The notes under the pieces are model-generated. The model saw nothing but the letters and a program-made list of their open reading frames with translations, had not been told where the DNA came from and did not search any database. A DNA stretch of 64,000 bases, from the NCBI GenBank assembly GCA_963782555.1, contig CAWAKB010000001.1, positions 372,001 through 436,000 on the forward strand. The letters are read 5' to 3'. The position numbers and the translations under genes were made by a program. This DNA comes from Hyphomicrobium_A sp963782555 (GTDB lineage Bacteria > Pseudomonadota > Alphaproteobacteria > Rhizobiales > Hyphomicrobiaceae). Below, piece after piece: positions 37,753-44,598 of this stretch (its first letter is position 1; each line of letters begins with the position of its first letter).

Positions 37753-38442
37753 CTACTTCTTCCGAAACGCATCCAAGCTGACGATCTGGGCGCCGCCGTT
37801 GTCCTGCTTGGGCTTGTCGCCGGCTGACTTGTCGCTCGCGGGCTTGGGCGTGGCGGTTGCCGCCTTGGGCTGAAAAGCATGCGGGGCCTGAGGCGCCGGC
37901 TCGCCGACGGGCGGCACCGGCGGGGCCTTGTCGGCCGCCTTCTCGGTCTTGGGCTTGCGCGGCACGCGCGGCTTTTTCGGCGCGGTGGAGCGCAGGGTGG
38001 CGCGACCCGAGCCGTTGGTGCGCTCGTTGCCGGCGCGGCCGGTGAAGCGCTGGGCCATGTGCTCGCCGGCCTCGGGCTCGGCGTCGGGATCCTCGAACTG
38101 CAGGCCGTAGCGCACGCTAGGATCGAAGAACACGCGGATCGCCGCGAACGGCACCACCAGGCGCTCGGGGATGCCGTCGAAGGTGAGCTTCACCTCGAAG
38201 CCGTCGTCGCTGACCGACAGGTCCCAGAAGCGGTGCTGCAGCACGATGGTCATCTCGTGCGGGTACTTGTCCTTCAGGCGCTTGGACAGGACCACGCCGG
38301 TCGCCGCGGTGTCGAAGGAGATATAGAAGTGATGATCGCCCGGCAGCCCGGACTTGGCGGCTTGCGTCAACACGGTGCGCACGATGCCGCGCATCGCCTC
38401 CTGCGCAAGCCTGTCGTAGTCGATCGTCGGCTCGGCCGCCAT
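37753..38442 (-). CDS. sspB: SspB, ClpXP adaptor for ssrA-tagged proteins (alphaproteobacterial type)
   Basis: A 229-residue adaptor that binds the ssrA tag and tethers it to the ClpX unfoldase, speeding degradation of stalled-translation products. MAAEPTIDYDRLAQEAMRGI is the typical alphaproteobacterial start; the tag-binding beta domain covers about residues 30-115 (DHHFYISFDTAATGVVLSKR; EMTIVLQHRFWDLSVSDDGF; GIPERLVVPFAAIRVFFDPS). A long Lys/Pro/Ala-rich linker leads to the C-terminal peptide GGAQIVSLDAFRKK, the expected ClpX-binding element. An upstream ATG is possible but adds 17 residues foreign to the family. The tmRNA gene lies immediately upstream on the same strand. Confidence 0.93.
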   Translation of the reverse strand: MAAEPTIDYDRLAQEAMRGIVRTVLTQAAKSGLPGDHHFYISFDTAATGVVLSKRLKDKYPHEMTIVLQHRFWDLSVSDDGFEVKLTFDGIPERLVVPFAAIRVFFDPSVRYGLQFEDPDAEPEAGEHMAQRFTGRAGNERTNGSGRATLRSTAPKKPRVPRKPKTEKAADKAPPVPPVGEPAPQAPHAFQPKAATATPKPASDKSAGDKPKQDNGGAQIVSLDAFRKK

Positions 38443-38497
38443 CGCTCTCGCTAGATTCCCCGGGCGCGCAACTTCGCAAGCCCCCGATTGCACTTTA

Positions 38498-38533
38498 CCC
38501 CGCCTGGGCGGGGACGAATCCCGCCTGAGCGGG
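38498..38533 (-). terminator. Two tandem hairpins downstream of ssrA
   Basis: Two GC hairpins in a row between ssrA and sspB: CCCCGCCTGGGCGGGG (38498-38513) and CCCGCCTGAGCGGG (38520-38533), separated by ACGAAT. They sit at the 3' side of the tmRNA coding piece and may be terminators or processing boundaries. There is no long T run, so termination may be partial and allow readthrough into sspB. Confidence 0.5.
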
Positions 38534-38535
38534 GA

Positions 38536-38940
38536 CTTGGATCAACCCGGTAACCCCGGGAGAAGTGGAGGGCTTCTGTTGCCCGGTGCCCTCCGAACCG
38601 CGCCTTACCCGGCTAAGGGCAAGGGCTTCAAGTTCAGGCTAGTCGCACTGCATTACGCAGCGAGAGCAGCCTCAGCATAGTTGTCATTGGCAACTATTCT
38701 GAATGGCCCGATGACGGCGGAACCATGCCGAGCGAAAGCAAAACCCTTTACACCTTCGTCGATCCTAGTTCGCCCCCATCAGATGCCGCCGCGGGGTTGC
38801 CCGCAGCTTGTCCTACGTGCCAGCCTTCTGCTCATCGCGTCGGGCGGCGGCATTTGGTGGAGGCGCCGGGTACTGCCCCCGGGTCCGATCGGCTTATTAC
38901 GGCCGCGTTTATCGCCATAGCCGGACGAATCCGGCACCTG
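38536..38940 (-). ncRNA. ssrA: Transfer-messenger RNA, circularly permuted two-piece form
   Basis: Rescues stalled ribosomes and tags the unfinished protein. On the minus strand the acceptor piece comes first: a GCCGGA-TTCG-TCCGGC hairpin, the T arm CCGGG-GGCAGTA-CCCGG, then CGCCTCCACCA, ending at 38855. A spacer with ATGCCGCCGC/GCGGCGGCAT arms follows. The coding piece begins at 38777 with GGGGGCGAACTAGGATCGAC, whose GGGGGCG pairs with CGCCTCC (one G-U) to close the acceptor stem. The tag frame at 38691-38653 reads GCC AAT GAC AAC TAT ... GCG TAA, encoding ANDNYAEAALAA; an alanine from the charged tmRNA precedes it. Acceptor-before-coding order is the alphaproteobacterial permutation. Outer ends are approximate. 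Confidence 0.93.
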
Positions 38941-38941
38941 G

Positions 38942-38948
38942 AATATAA
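38942..38948 (-). promoter_or_regulatory. Probable -10 of ssrA promoter
   Basis: TTATAT/TATATT on the minus strand lies 7-10 bases before the first acceptor-piece hairpin, where a -10 element is expected. No clear TTGAC-type -35 box is visible upstream; the T8 tract of the channel-gene terminator occupies that place. Confidence 0.5.
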
Positions 38949-38962
38949 TGGGGCTTTGGAGG

Positions 38963-39001
38963 AAAAAAAAGGCTGATCCCTCCGGGGGATGTGGGCCAGC
39001 C
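38963..39001 (-). terminator. Intrinsic terminator of the channel gene
   Basis: On the minus strand GGCTG ... ATCCC-CCGGA-GGGAT-CAGCC is followed at once by eight T residues. Outer (GGCTG/CAGCC) and inner (ATCCC/GGGAT) stems plus the T run make a standard intrinsic terminator. It separates the channel gene from ssrA. Confidence 0.85.
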
Positions 39002-39027
39002 CCGCACGTTTGGGTCAGCTTAACCTC

Positions 39028-39801
39028 TCAATCACCTTCACCTTCGGTGGCGATGTGCAGCGTGCGCCCGCAGTGCTTGCAGTGGATGGCATCGGTATCA
39101 TGGCGCCTCAGGCCGCAGTCCGGGCACTCGTAAGTCACGTGCGGGGGCCGGAAAATCGTCTGCACGAGGCGCAGGAACAGGGCCACGCCGACCAAGAGGA
39201 TGGCGATGGAGACGAGCCGCCCGGTGGTGCCTTCCAGCGTGATGTCGCCGAAACCGGTGGTGGTCAGCGCCGTGATGGTGAAATAGAGGGCATCGACATA
39301 ATTGTTGATCTTGGGGTTGTGATGCACTTCGAGCACGTAGACCAGCGCCGTCATCACGAAGACGAACACCACCAGGTTGATGACGCTCTGGATCACCTCC
39401 TCGTTGCGCTTGAAGAAAGAGCTTTCGTTGCGCAGGTCCGCCAGCACCCGGTAGGAGCGCAACACGCGCAAGGCCCGCAGCACGCGCAGGAACAACAGGC
39501 TTTCGAACAGCGTCGGCAGGATCAGGGTGACAATGACGATGATGTCGGTCCAGGTGGTGAACTGCTTGAAGAGGGCGAGCGGGTGCTGGGCGATCCAGAA
39601 GCGGGCGGCGAGGTCGGCGATGATGACGGCTGCGATGAGGGCGTCGACCCAGTAGATCCAAGGCTGCTCGCGTGCCATCGACGAGGCGATGAAGAAGACC
39701 ACCGAGGCGATGTCGAACAACAAAAGCGCGAAGCGGAAGCTGCGGCCGCGGCTATCGGTGCCGTAATAGAGGGCGCGCACGCTTTGGCGGGTCAGGGTCA
39801 A
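39028..39801 (-). CDS. Voltage-gated-like potassium channel with C-terminal zinc ribbon
   Basis: A 257-residue membrane channel subunit. After SFRFALLLFDIASVVFFIAS (S1) come further helices, an Arg-rich S4-like segment (FLRVLRALRVLRSYRVLADL), and the pore: DALYFTITALTTTGFGDITL, where TTGFGD is the potassium selectivity filter, then the final helix LVSIAILLVGVALFLRLVQT. The cytosolic tail is a four-cysteine zinc ribbon, CPDCGLRRHDTDAIHCKHCG, uncommon on such channels. I infer a TTG start (MTLTRQSVRALYYG) seven bases after CCAGGAGG; no ATG or GTG fits, since upstream in-frame sequence is nonsense-like. Divergent from the CPBP protease gene. Confidence 0.85.
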   Translation of the reverse strand: MTLTRQSVRALYYGTDSRGRSFRFALLLFDIASVVFFIASSMAREQPWIYWVDALIAAVIIADLAARFWIAQHPLALFKQFTTWTDIIVIVTLILPTLFESLLFLRVLRALRVLRSYRVLADLRNESSFFKRNEEVIQSVINLVVFVFVMTALVYVLEVHHNPKINNYVDALYFTITALTTTGFGDITLEGTTGRLVSIAILLVGVALFLRLVQTIFRPPHVTYECPDCGLRRHDTDAIHCKHCGRTLHIATEGEGD

Positions 39802-39921
39802 CGTCGGGCCTCCTGGTCCGGCGTGGTGTCCGGCGTATCCGGATCGTTGCAACACCGATGGCAAACTTGCACGCAAGAGACAAGCGCCGCCAGGGGGCGC
39901 CGTCGGAAACGGGAGGGTTGA

Positions 39922-40704
39922 ATGACGAAGCTCGCGCGGCTGTTCAAGGGCCCTGCCGCCTACGCGCCCCATTCGGGCTGGCCGTCGTGGGCGGTGCTGC
40001 CCGCTGGCGCCGGGATCCTGGCGCTCGCCGCGCTGATCGGGGCCGTGGCCTCGCTCGCCTACGGCATGGCGTCGGGCGGCTATGTCATCGAGCCCAGCGG
40101 CGGCGGCACGCCGTCGCAACAGGTGATGATGCAACTCGCCGTCTTCGTCGCCGGCATGCAGTTGGGAGCCATCGTGCTGACGCTGCTGGTGGGGGGGCCG
40201 TCGCCGATCAAGCGCGCCGACGTGCTCTCACTCAAGCGGCCGGCACAAGGGTGGGCGGTGCTGCCGCTGGCGCTATTGCCGCTCTTTGCCGTCAGCGCCG
40301 CGTGGACGGCACTTCTGCTCTTGTGGCAGCCGGGCGTCGTCTACCAGGACCTGCGCCCGTTCCAGGAGCTGATAAAGGGCAATGCGGTGTGGATCATCCT
40401 GCCCGTGATTTGCCTCGGCGCGCCCTTGTCGGAGGAGCTCCTGTTTCGCGGGTTTCTGTTCTCAGGGCTCGCCAAGTCGCGGCTGGGGCTCGCCGGCACC
40501 GCCGTCCTCACCACGGTGCTGTGGACGTCGCTGCATGCCGGCTACTCGGCCTTCGGCCTCATCGAGGTGCTGGGCATCGGGCTTTACCTGTCGTGGCTGC
40601 TCGTGCGCACGGGCAGCATATGGGTCACGATCTTCTGCCACGCCGTCTATAATACGGTGGTTGCCGCCAGTTTGCTGCTCATCGGGCTGCCGCAGGCCGG
40701 CTGA
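39922..40704 (+). CDS. CPBP family intramembrane glutamic endopeptidase
   Basis: A 260-residue membrane protein with about six to eight transmembrane helices, of the CAAX protease and bacteriocin-processing (Abi) family. The catalytic signatures are present: EELLFRGFLFSGL (the EExxxR motif), then TVLWTSLHAGYSAFG with its conserved His, and the last motif FCHAVYNTVV. Start ATG after GGAGGG. Substrate is unknown; in bacteria such proteins process prenylated or small membrane peptides or have lost that role. Stands about 40 bp before thyA, but thyA has its own -10-like ACTATATT, so operon membership is uncertain. Confidence 0.88.
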   Translation: MTKLARLFKGPAAYAPHSGWPSWAVLPAGAGILALAALIGAVASLAYGMASGGYVIEPSGGGTPSQQVMMQLAVFVAGMQLGAIVLTLLVGGPSPIKRADVLSLKRPAQGWAVLPLALLPLFAVSAAWTALLLLWQPGVVYQDLRPFQELIKGNAVWIILPVICLGAPLSEELLFRGFLFSGLAKSRLGLAGTAVLTTVLWTSLHAGYSAFGLIEVLGIGLYLSWLLVRTGSIWVTIFCHAVYNTVVAASLLLIGLPQAG

Positions 40705-40742
40705 GACCCCACGCGCGCCCTGAATCGCACTATATTCGCAGC

Positions 40743-41537
40743 ATGCAGCAATACCTCGACCTGATGCGCCGGGTGCGCGACACCGGCGTGAAGAAGACCG
40801 ACCGGACCGGCACGGGGACGCTTTCGGTCTTCGGCCACCAGATGCGCTTTGATCTTGCCGACGGCTTTCCGCTGGTCACCACCAAGAAGCTGCACGTGAA
40901 GTCGATCATCCACGAGCTCATCTGGTTCCTCGCCGGCGACACCAACACCGGCTATCTCAAAGAGAACGGCGTGCGGATCTGGGACGAGTGGGCCGACGAG
41001 AACGGCGACCTCGGGCCTGTCTACGGGCGCCAGTGGCGCTCCTGGGCGGCACCTGATGGGCGCGCCATCGATCAGATCGCCGAGGTGGTGGAAACCCTAA
41101 AGACCAATCCCGACAGCCGGCGCATGATCGTCTCGGCGTGGAACCCGGCTGACCTGCCCGACATGGCGCTGGCGCCCTGCCACTGCCTGTTCCAGTTCTA
41201 CGTGGCGGAGGGACGGCTCTCCTGCCAGCTCTACCAGCGCTCGGCCGACGTGTTCCTCGGCGTGCCGTTCAACATCGCGAGCTATGCGCTCTTGACCATG
41301 ATGATGGCGCAGGTGACGGGACTGGAGCCCGGCGAGTTCGTGCACACCTTCGGCGACGCGCACCTTTATCTCAACCATCTGGAGCAGGCGGACGAGCAAT
41401 TGACGCGCAGCCCGCGCGCGCTGCCGCGCATGCAGATCAACAAGGACGTGCGCTCAATCACGGGCTTCAGTTTCGACGACTTCGCGCTGCACGGCTACGA
41501 CCCCTATCCCCACATCGCCGCACCCGTCGCGGTCTGA
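40743..41537 (+). CDS. thyA: Thymidylate synthase
   Basis: Makes dTMP from dUMP, with methylene-tetrahydrofolate giving the methyl group and becoming dihydrofolate. The 264-residue product has the same length as the E. coli enzyme. Signatures: KTDRTGTGTLSVFGHQMRFD (phosphate-binding Arg), ELIWFLAGDTN, GPVYGRQWRSW, NPDSRRMIVSAWNP, the nucleophile loop LAPCHCLFQFYV (Cys of PCHC), LYQRSADVFLGVPFNIASYA and HLYLNHLEQ. A -10-like TATATT sits 10-15 bases before the ATG, very close, suggesting a short leader. The folA gene follows after 12 bp, so dihydrofolate is recycled by the next gene product. Confidence 0.98.
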   Translation: MQQYLDLMRRVRDTGVKKTDRTGTGTLSVFGHQMRFDLADGFPLVTTKKLHVKSIIHELIWFLAGDTNTGYLKENGVRIWDEWADENGDLGPVYGRQWRSWAAPDGRAIDQIAEVVETLKTNPDSRRMIVSAWNPADLPDMALAPCHCLFQFYVAEGRLSCQLYQRSADVFLGVPFNIASYALLTMMMAQVTGLEPGEFVHTFGDAHLYLNHLEQADEQLTRSPRALPRMQINKDVRSITGFSFDDFALHGYDPYPHIAAPVAV

Positions 41538-41549
41538 GAGGGATCACAG

Positions 41550-42086
41550 ATGATGATCTCGCTCGTCGTCGCCATCGCCGAGAACGGCGTCATCGGACGC
41601 AACGGCGGCCTGCCCTGGCAGCTTTCCTCCGATCTCAAAACCTTCCGCCGCGTCACCATCGGCAAGCCGGTGATCATGGGCCGCAGGACGTTCCAGTCGC
41701 TGCAGCAGCCGCTCGAGGGCCGCGACAATATCGTGGTGTCGCGCGACGCCAACTTTCAGCACGACGGCGGCATCGTCGAGCGCGACCTCGCCGCCGCGCT
41801 CAAGCGCGCGACAAGCTGTGCCGAGGCGCGCGGCGTCGGCGAGATCATGGTGATCGGCGGCACCGACGTTTTCAAAGAGGCGCTGCCCTTGGCGCGTTTC
41901 ATCTACAAAACGGAGGTGCACGCGCGGCCCGAGGGCGATGCGTTCTTTCCCGATGTGGATTGGAGCGAGTGGGAGGAGCTGGCGCGCACGCCGCTGCCGC
42001 AAGGCCCGCGCGACGAGTTTGCTGCGACGTTTGTGCTGATGGAGCGCAGGGGACTGGCGCGCCAAGCGCCCGCCGCATCGGCTTGA
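41550..42086 (+). CDS. folA: Dihydrofolate reductase
   Basis: NADPH-dependent reduction of dihydrofolate to tetrahydrofolate, replacing the cofactor oxidised by thymidylate synthase encoded just upstream. The 178-residue protein opens MMISLVVAIAENGVIGRNGG and LPWQLSSDLKTFRRVTIGKP, with the W-(x)-D/E active-site segment, then VIMGRRTFQSL (NADPH site) and IMVIGGTDVFKEALPLA (GGxxxY/F loop). The C-terminus is slightly longer than in E. coli. A second ATG one codon later is equally possible. Co-transcribed with thyA. Confidence 0.97.
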   Translation: MMISLVVAIAENGVIGRNGGLPWQLSSDLKTFRRVTIGKPVIMGRRTFQSLQQPLEGRDNIVVSRDANFQHDGGIVERDLAAALKRATSCAEARGVGEIMVIGGTDVFKEALPLARFIYKTEVHARPEGDAFFPDVDWSEWEELARTPLPQGPRDEFAATFVLMERRGLARQAPAASA

Positions 42087-42179
42087 ACGCTGGCGCCCGG
42101 AAACCAATGTAATGAGCGCGTTTGCGCTTAAGGGACGCCCTGGCCTATAAGGCTTCTCGTTCCATTCCCCGCAAGGATT

Positions 42180-42198
42180 GGGGAGTGCGCCACTCCCC
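42180..42198. terminator. Hairpin between folA and hflK
   Basis: GGGGAGTG, CGC loop, CACTCCCC: perfect 8-bp stem about 95 bp after folA and 70 bp before hflK. No T run follows, so it may be a terminator of the thyA-folA unit working poorly, or a leader structure of hflK. Confidence 0.5.
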
Positions 42199-42268
42199 GA
42201 GAGGGGGCACGGCGGTCGCGCCTATGGCAGGCCCCGCAATAACCCTAATGCATTGAAGGACCTACTAT

Positions 42269-43390
42269 ATGCCGTGGAGCAATCAGAGTGGCGGTGGCGG
42301 CTGGAAAAGCGGCAACGGAGGCGGTCCCTGGGGCCAGGGTCCAAGCTCCGGCGGCGGCGGCCAGCCACCCGACCTCGAGGAGATGCTCAAGCGGGGTCAG
42401 GATAAGGTTAAGCAGGTGATGCGCGGCGGCGGCGGCATTCCAGGGCCGCTTCTTTTTGGCGTGGCGATCCTCGCCTGCGCCTTCATCGCCTTCCAGGCCT
42501 TCACCTTCCACGTCAACCCCGACGAGCTCGGCGTCGTCATGCGCTTTGGCAAGTTCATCCGACAAGACCCGCCGGGGCTGCACTTCCGCTTGCCTTATCC
42601 GATCGACGAGGTGCGCCTGCCCAAGGTGACGCGCCAGAATGTCATCGAGATCGGCATGCGCTCGACCGGCGGCCGCCTCGGCAGCAGCACGCGCGACGAG
42701 CGCGCCGAGAGCCTCATGCTCACCGGCGACGAGAACATCGTCGACATCGATTTCGTCGTCCTCTGGAAGATCAAGGACGCGGCAAAGTATCTGTTCAACA
42801 TCCAGAATCCGGACACCACCGTCAAAGAGGTGGCCGAGAGCGCCATGCGCGAGGTCGTCGGCCAATCCAAGATCCAGCCGATCCTCACCGAGGAGCGCCA
42901 GAAGACGGAAGAGGCGGTGCATAAGCTGATCCAGAAGACGCTGGACAGCTATGGGGCCGGAATCGAGATCGATCAGGTGAAGCTGCAGAAGGTCGACCCG
43001 CCGGCCGAGGTGATCGACGCGTTCCGCGACGTCCAGGCGGCCCGCGCCGACATGGAGCGCCTGCAGAACGAGGCCTATGCCTACGCCAATAAGGTCGTGC
43101 CCGAGGCGCGCGGCGATGCCGAGCGCATTCAACAGTCGGCCGAAGGCTACAAGCAGCAGGTGGTCAACGACGCGACCGGACAGACGGCCCGCTTCCTCAA
43201 GGTCTACGAGCAATATAAGAACGCGCCCGAGGTGACCCGCCAGCGCATGTTCCTGGAGACGATGGAGCGGGTATTGGGCAACACCGATAAGATCATTATC
43301 GACACCAAGAAAGGCAGCCAGGGCGTCGTTCCCTACCTGCCGCTCGATAAGCTTCAGACCCGGAAAAAGAGCAGCGAGGGAGGCAACTGA
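42269..43390 (+). CDS. hflK: HflK, membrane protease modulator subunit
   Basis: Stomatin/prohibitin-family (SPFH) protein which with HflC forms a large membrane cage around the FtsH protease. The 373-residue product has a Gly/Ser/Pro-rich N-terminus (residues 1-50), one transmembrane helix (LLFGVAILACAFIAFQAFTF), the SPFH domain (VNPDELGVVMRFGKFIRQDP; PPGLHFRLPYPIDEV) and a long helix (AARADMERLQNEAYAYANKV) with the C-terminal DKIIIDTKKGSQGVVPYLPL. GAAGGA lies at a suitable distance from the ATG. Two bases separate its stop from hflC. Confidence 0.96.
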   Translation: MPWSNQSGGGGWKSGNGGGPWGQGPSSGGGGQPPDLEEMLKRGQDKVKQVMRGGGGIPGPLLFGVAILACAFIAFQAFTFHVNPDELGVVMRFGKFIRQDPPGLHFRLPYPIDEVRLPKVTRQNVIEIGMRSTGGRLGSSTRDERAESLMLTGDENIVDIDFVVLWKIKDAAKYLFNIQNPDTTVKEVAESAMREVVGQSKIQPILTEERQKTEEAVHKLIQKTLDSYGAGIEIDQVKLQKVDPPAEVIDAFRDVQAARADMERLQNEAYAYANKVVPEARGDAERIQQSAEGYKQQVVNDATGQTARFLKVYEQYKNAPEVTRQRMFLETMERVLGNTDKIIIDTKKGSQGVVPYLPLDKLQTRKKSSEGGN

Positions 43391-43392
43391 TC

Positions 43393-44295
43393 ATGCGCGC
43401 GTTTCTCGCTCTCATCGTGATCCTCATCGGCCTTGCGGCCGTGGCGGTTTATGCTTCCGCGTTCGTCGTGCACCAGAACGAGCAGGCGCTGGTCTTGCGC
43501 TTCGGCGAGCCCAAGCGGGTCGTGCGCCAGCCCGGCCTCAACTGGAAATATCCCGTCGTTGACACCGTCGAGGTCTACGACAAGCGCATCCTCGATCTCG
43601 ACACCCAGCCGCAGGAGGTGACGGCGTCCGACCAGAAGCGCCTCGTCGTTGACGCGTTCGCGCGCTACAAGATCGTCGATCCGCTCAAGTTCTATCAGAC
43701 GGTGAGGTCGGAGGAGGGCGTGCGCTCGCGCCTCGGCCCGATCATGGAGTCGGCGTTGCGCCGTGTGCTCGGTGCCGCCACCTTCCAGGATCTCGTTCGC
43801 GACAAGCGCGAGCAGCTGATGAAGAGCATCGCGGCCCAGGTGAACAAGGAAGGCCAGCCGCTGGGCTTGGAGGTCGTCGACGTGCGCATCAAGCGCGCCG
43901 ATCTGCCCGAGCAGAACTCCAAGAGCGTGTTCGAGCGCATGCGTGCCGAGCGCCAGCGCGAGGCCGCCGAGTTCCGCGCCGAAGGCGCCGCCGAGGCCAA
44001 CCGCATCAAGGCCACTGCCGACCGTCAGGCCACCGTCATCAGGGCCGAGGCGACGCGCAAGGGTGAGGAGACGCGCGGCGAGGGCGACGGTGCGCGCAAC
44101 CGCATTTATGCGGAGGCCTACACCAAGGATCCGGAGTTCTTCGAGTTCTATCGCTCCATGCAGGCCTACGAGAAGGGCCTGAAGTCGGGCGACACGCGGC
44201 TGCTGATCTCGCCCGATTCCAACTTCTTCAAATACTTCATCGACCCGCATGGCAAGACGCCGCCAGGAGAGGTCTCTGCGACAACACCGCAATGA
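43393..44295 (+). CDS. hflC: HflC, membrane protease modulator subunit
   Basis: Partner of HflK in the FtsH-associated complex. The 300-residue protein has an N-terminal anchor (FLALIVILIGLAAVAVYASA), SPFH domain (VVHQNEQALVLRFGEPKRVV; RQPGLNWKYPVVDTVEVYDK), coiled-coil helices (ERMRAERQREAAEFRAEGAA) and a conserved C-terminal SPDSNFFKYF. A strong GGGAGG precedes the ATG. The last four bases overlap the start of the DUF2065 gene, so hflK-hflC-DUF2065 are translationally linked, followed by a Do-like protease gene. Confidence 0.96.
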   Translation: MRAFLALIVILIGLAAVAVYASAFVVHQNEQALVLRFGEPKRVVRQPGLNWKYPVVDTVEVYDKRILDLDTQPQEVTASDQKRLVVDAFARYKIVDPLKFYQTVRSEEGVRSRLGPIMESALRRVLGAATFQDLVRDKREQLMKSIAAQVNKEGQPLGLEVVDVRIKRADLPEQNSKSVFERMRAERQREAAEFRAEGAAEANRIKATADRQATVIRAEATRKGEETRGEGDGARNRIYAEAYTKDPEFFEFYRSMQAYEKGLKSGDTRLLISPDSNFFKYFIDPHGKTPPGEVSATTPQ

Positions 44296-44477
44296 GCGAT
44301 CTTCTCGTCGGGTTCGGCCTGGTCCTGGTGATCGAGGGCCTGCTTTGGGCGCTGGCTCCCCACTTGGCGATACGCTTTCTGCAAGGCGCCGCCGCCACCC
44401 CGGAGGGCACCTTGCGCATTGCCGGCTGGACGGCTGTTTGCCTAGGCGTCGGCGTGGTTTGGCTCATTCGCGGTTGA
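44292..44477 (+). CDS. DUF2065 family small membrane protein
   Basis: A 61-residue protein with two transmembrane helices (LLVGFGLVLVIEGLLWALAP and WTAVCLGVGVVWLIRG) and a short basic-free loop (HLAIRFLQGAAATPEGTLRI). Length, topology and the ATGA overlap with hflC match the DUF2065 proteins found after hflC in many proteobacteria. A role in the HflKC-FtsH complex is suggested only by neighbourhood. Confidence 0.88.
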   Translation: MSDLLVGFGLVLVIEGLLWALAPHLAIRFLQGAAATPEGTLRIAGWTAVCLGVGVVWLIRG

Positions 44478-44598
44478 AGGCGGCTTGAACCCGCGTTGAC
44501 AGGAACCACGGCTTGCCATCCACTTGGGAGCGCTGCGCGCTCGACGGCTGCGGAGACGTCCCCGCGCGGATAGGCCAGGGCCCTGGTAGGGGCAGGAG

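Noticed and set aside
37753..38940. ssrA as the integration site of the accessory island
   Set aside because: tmRNA genes are common attachment sites, but sspB lies intact between ssrA and the island, no integrase gene is present and no repeat of the acceptor end was found on the far side.
38681..38976. Short plus-strand open frames
   Set aside because: They lie on the reverse strand of the tmRNA gene, whose pairing and tag explain the sequence.
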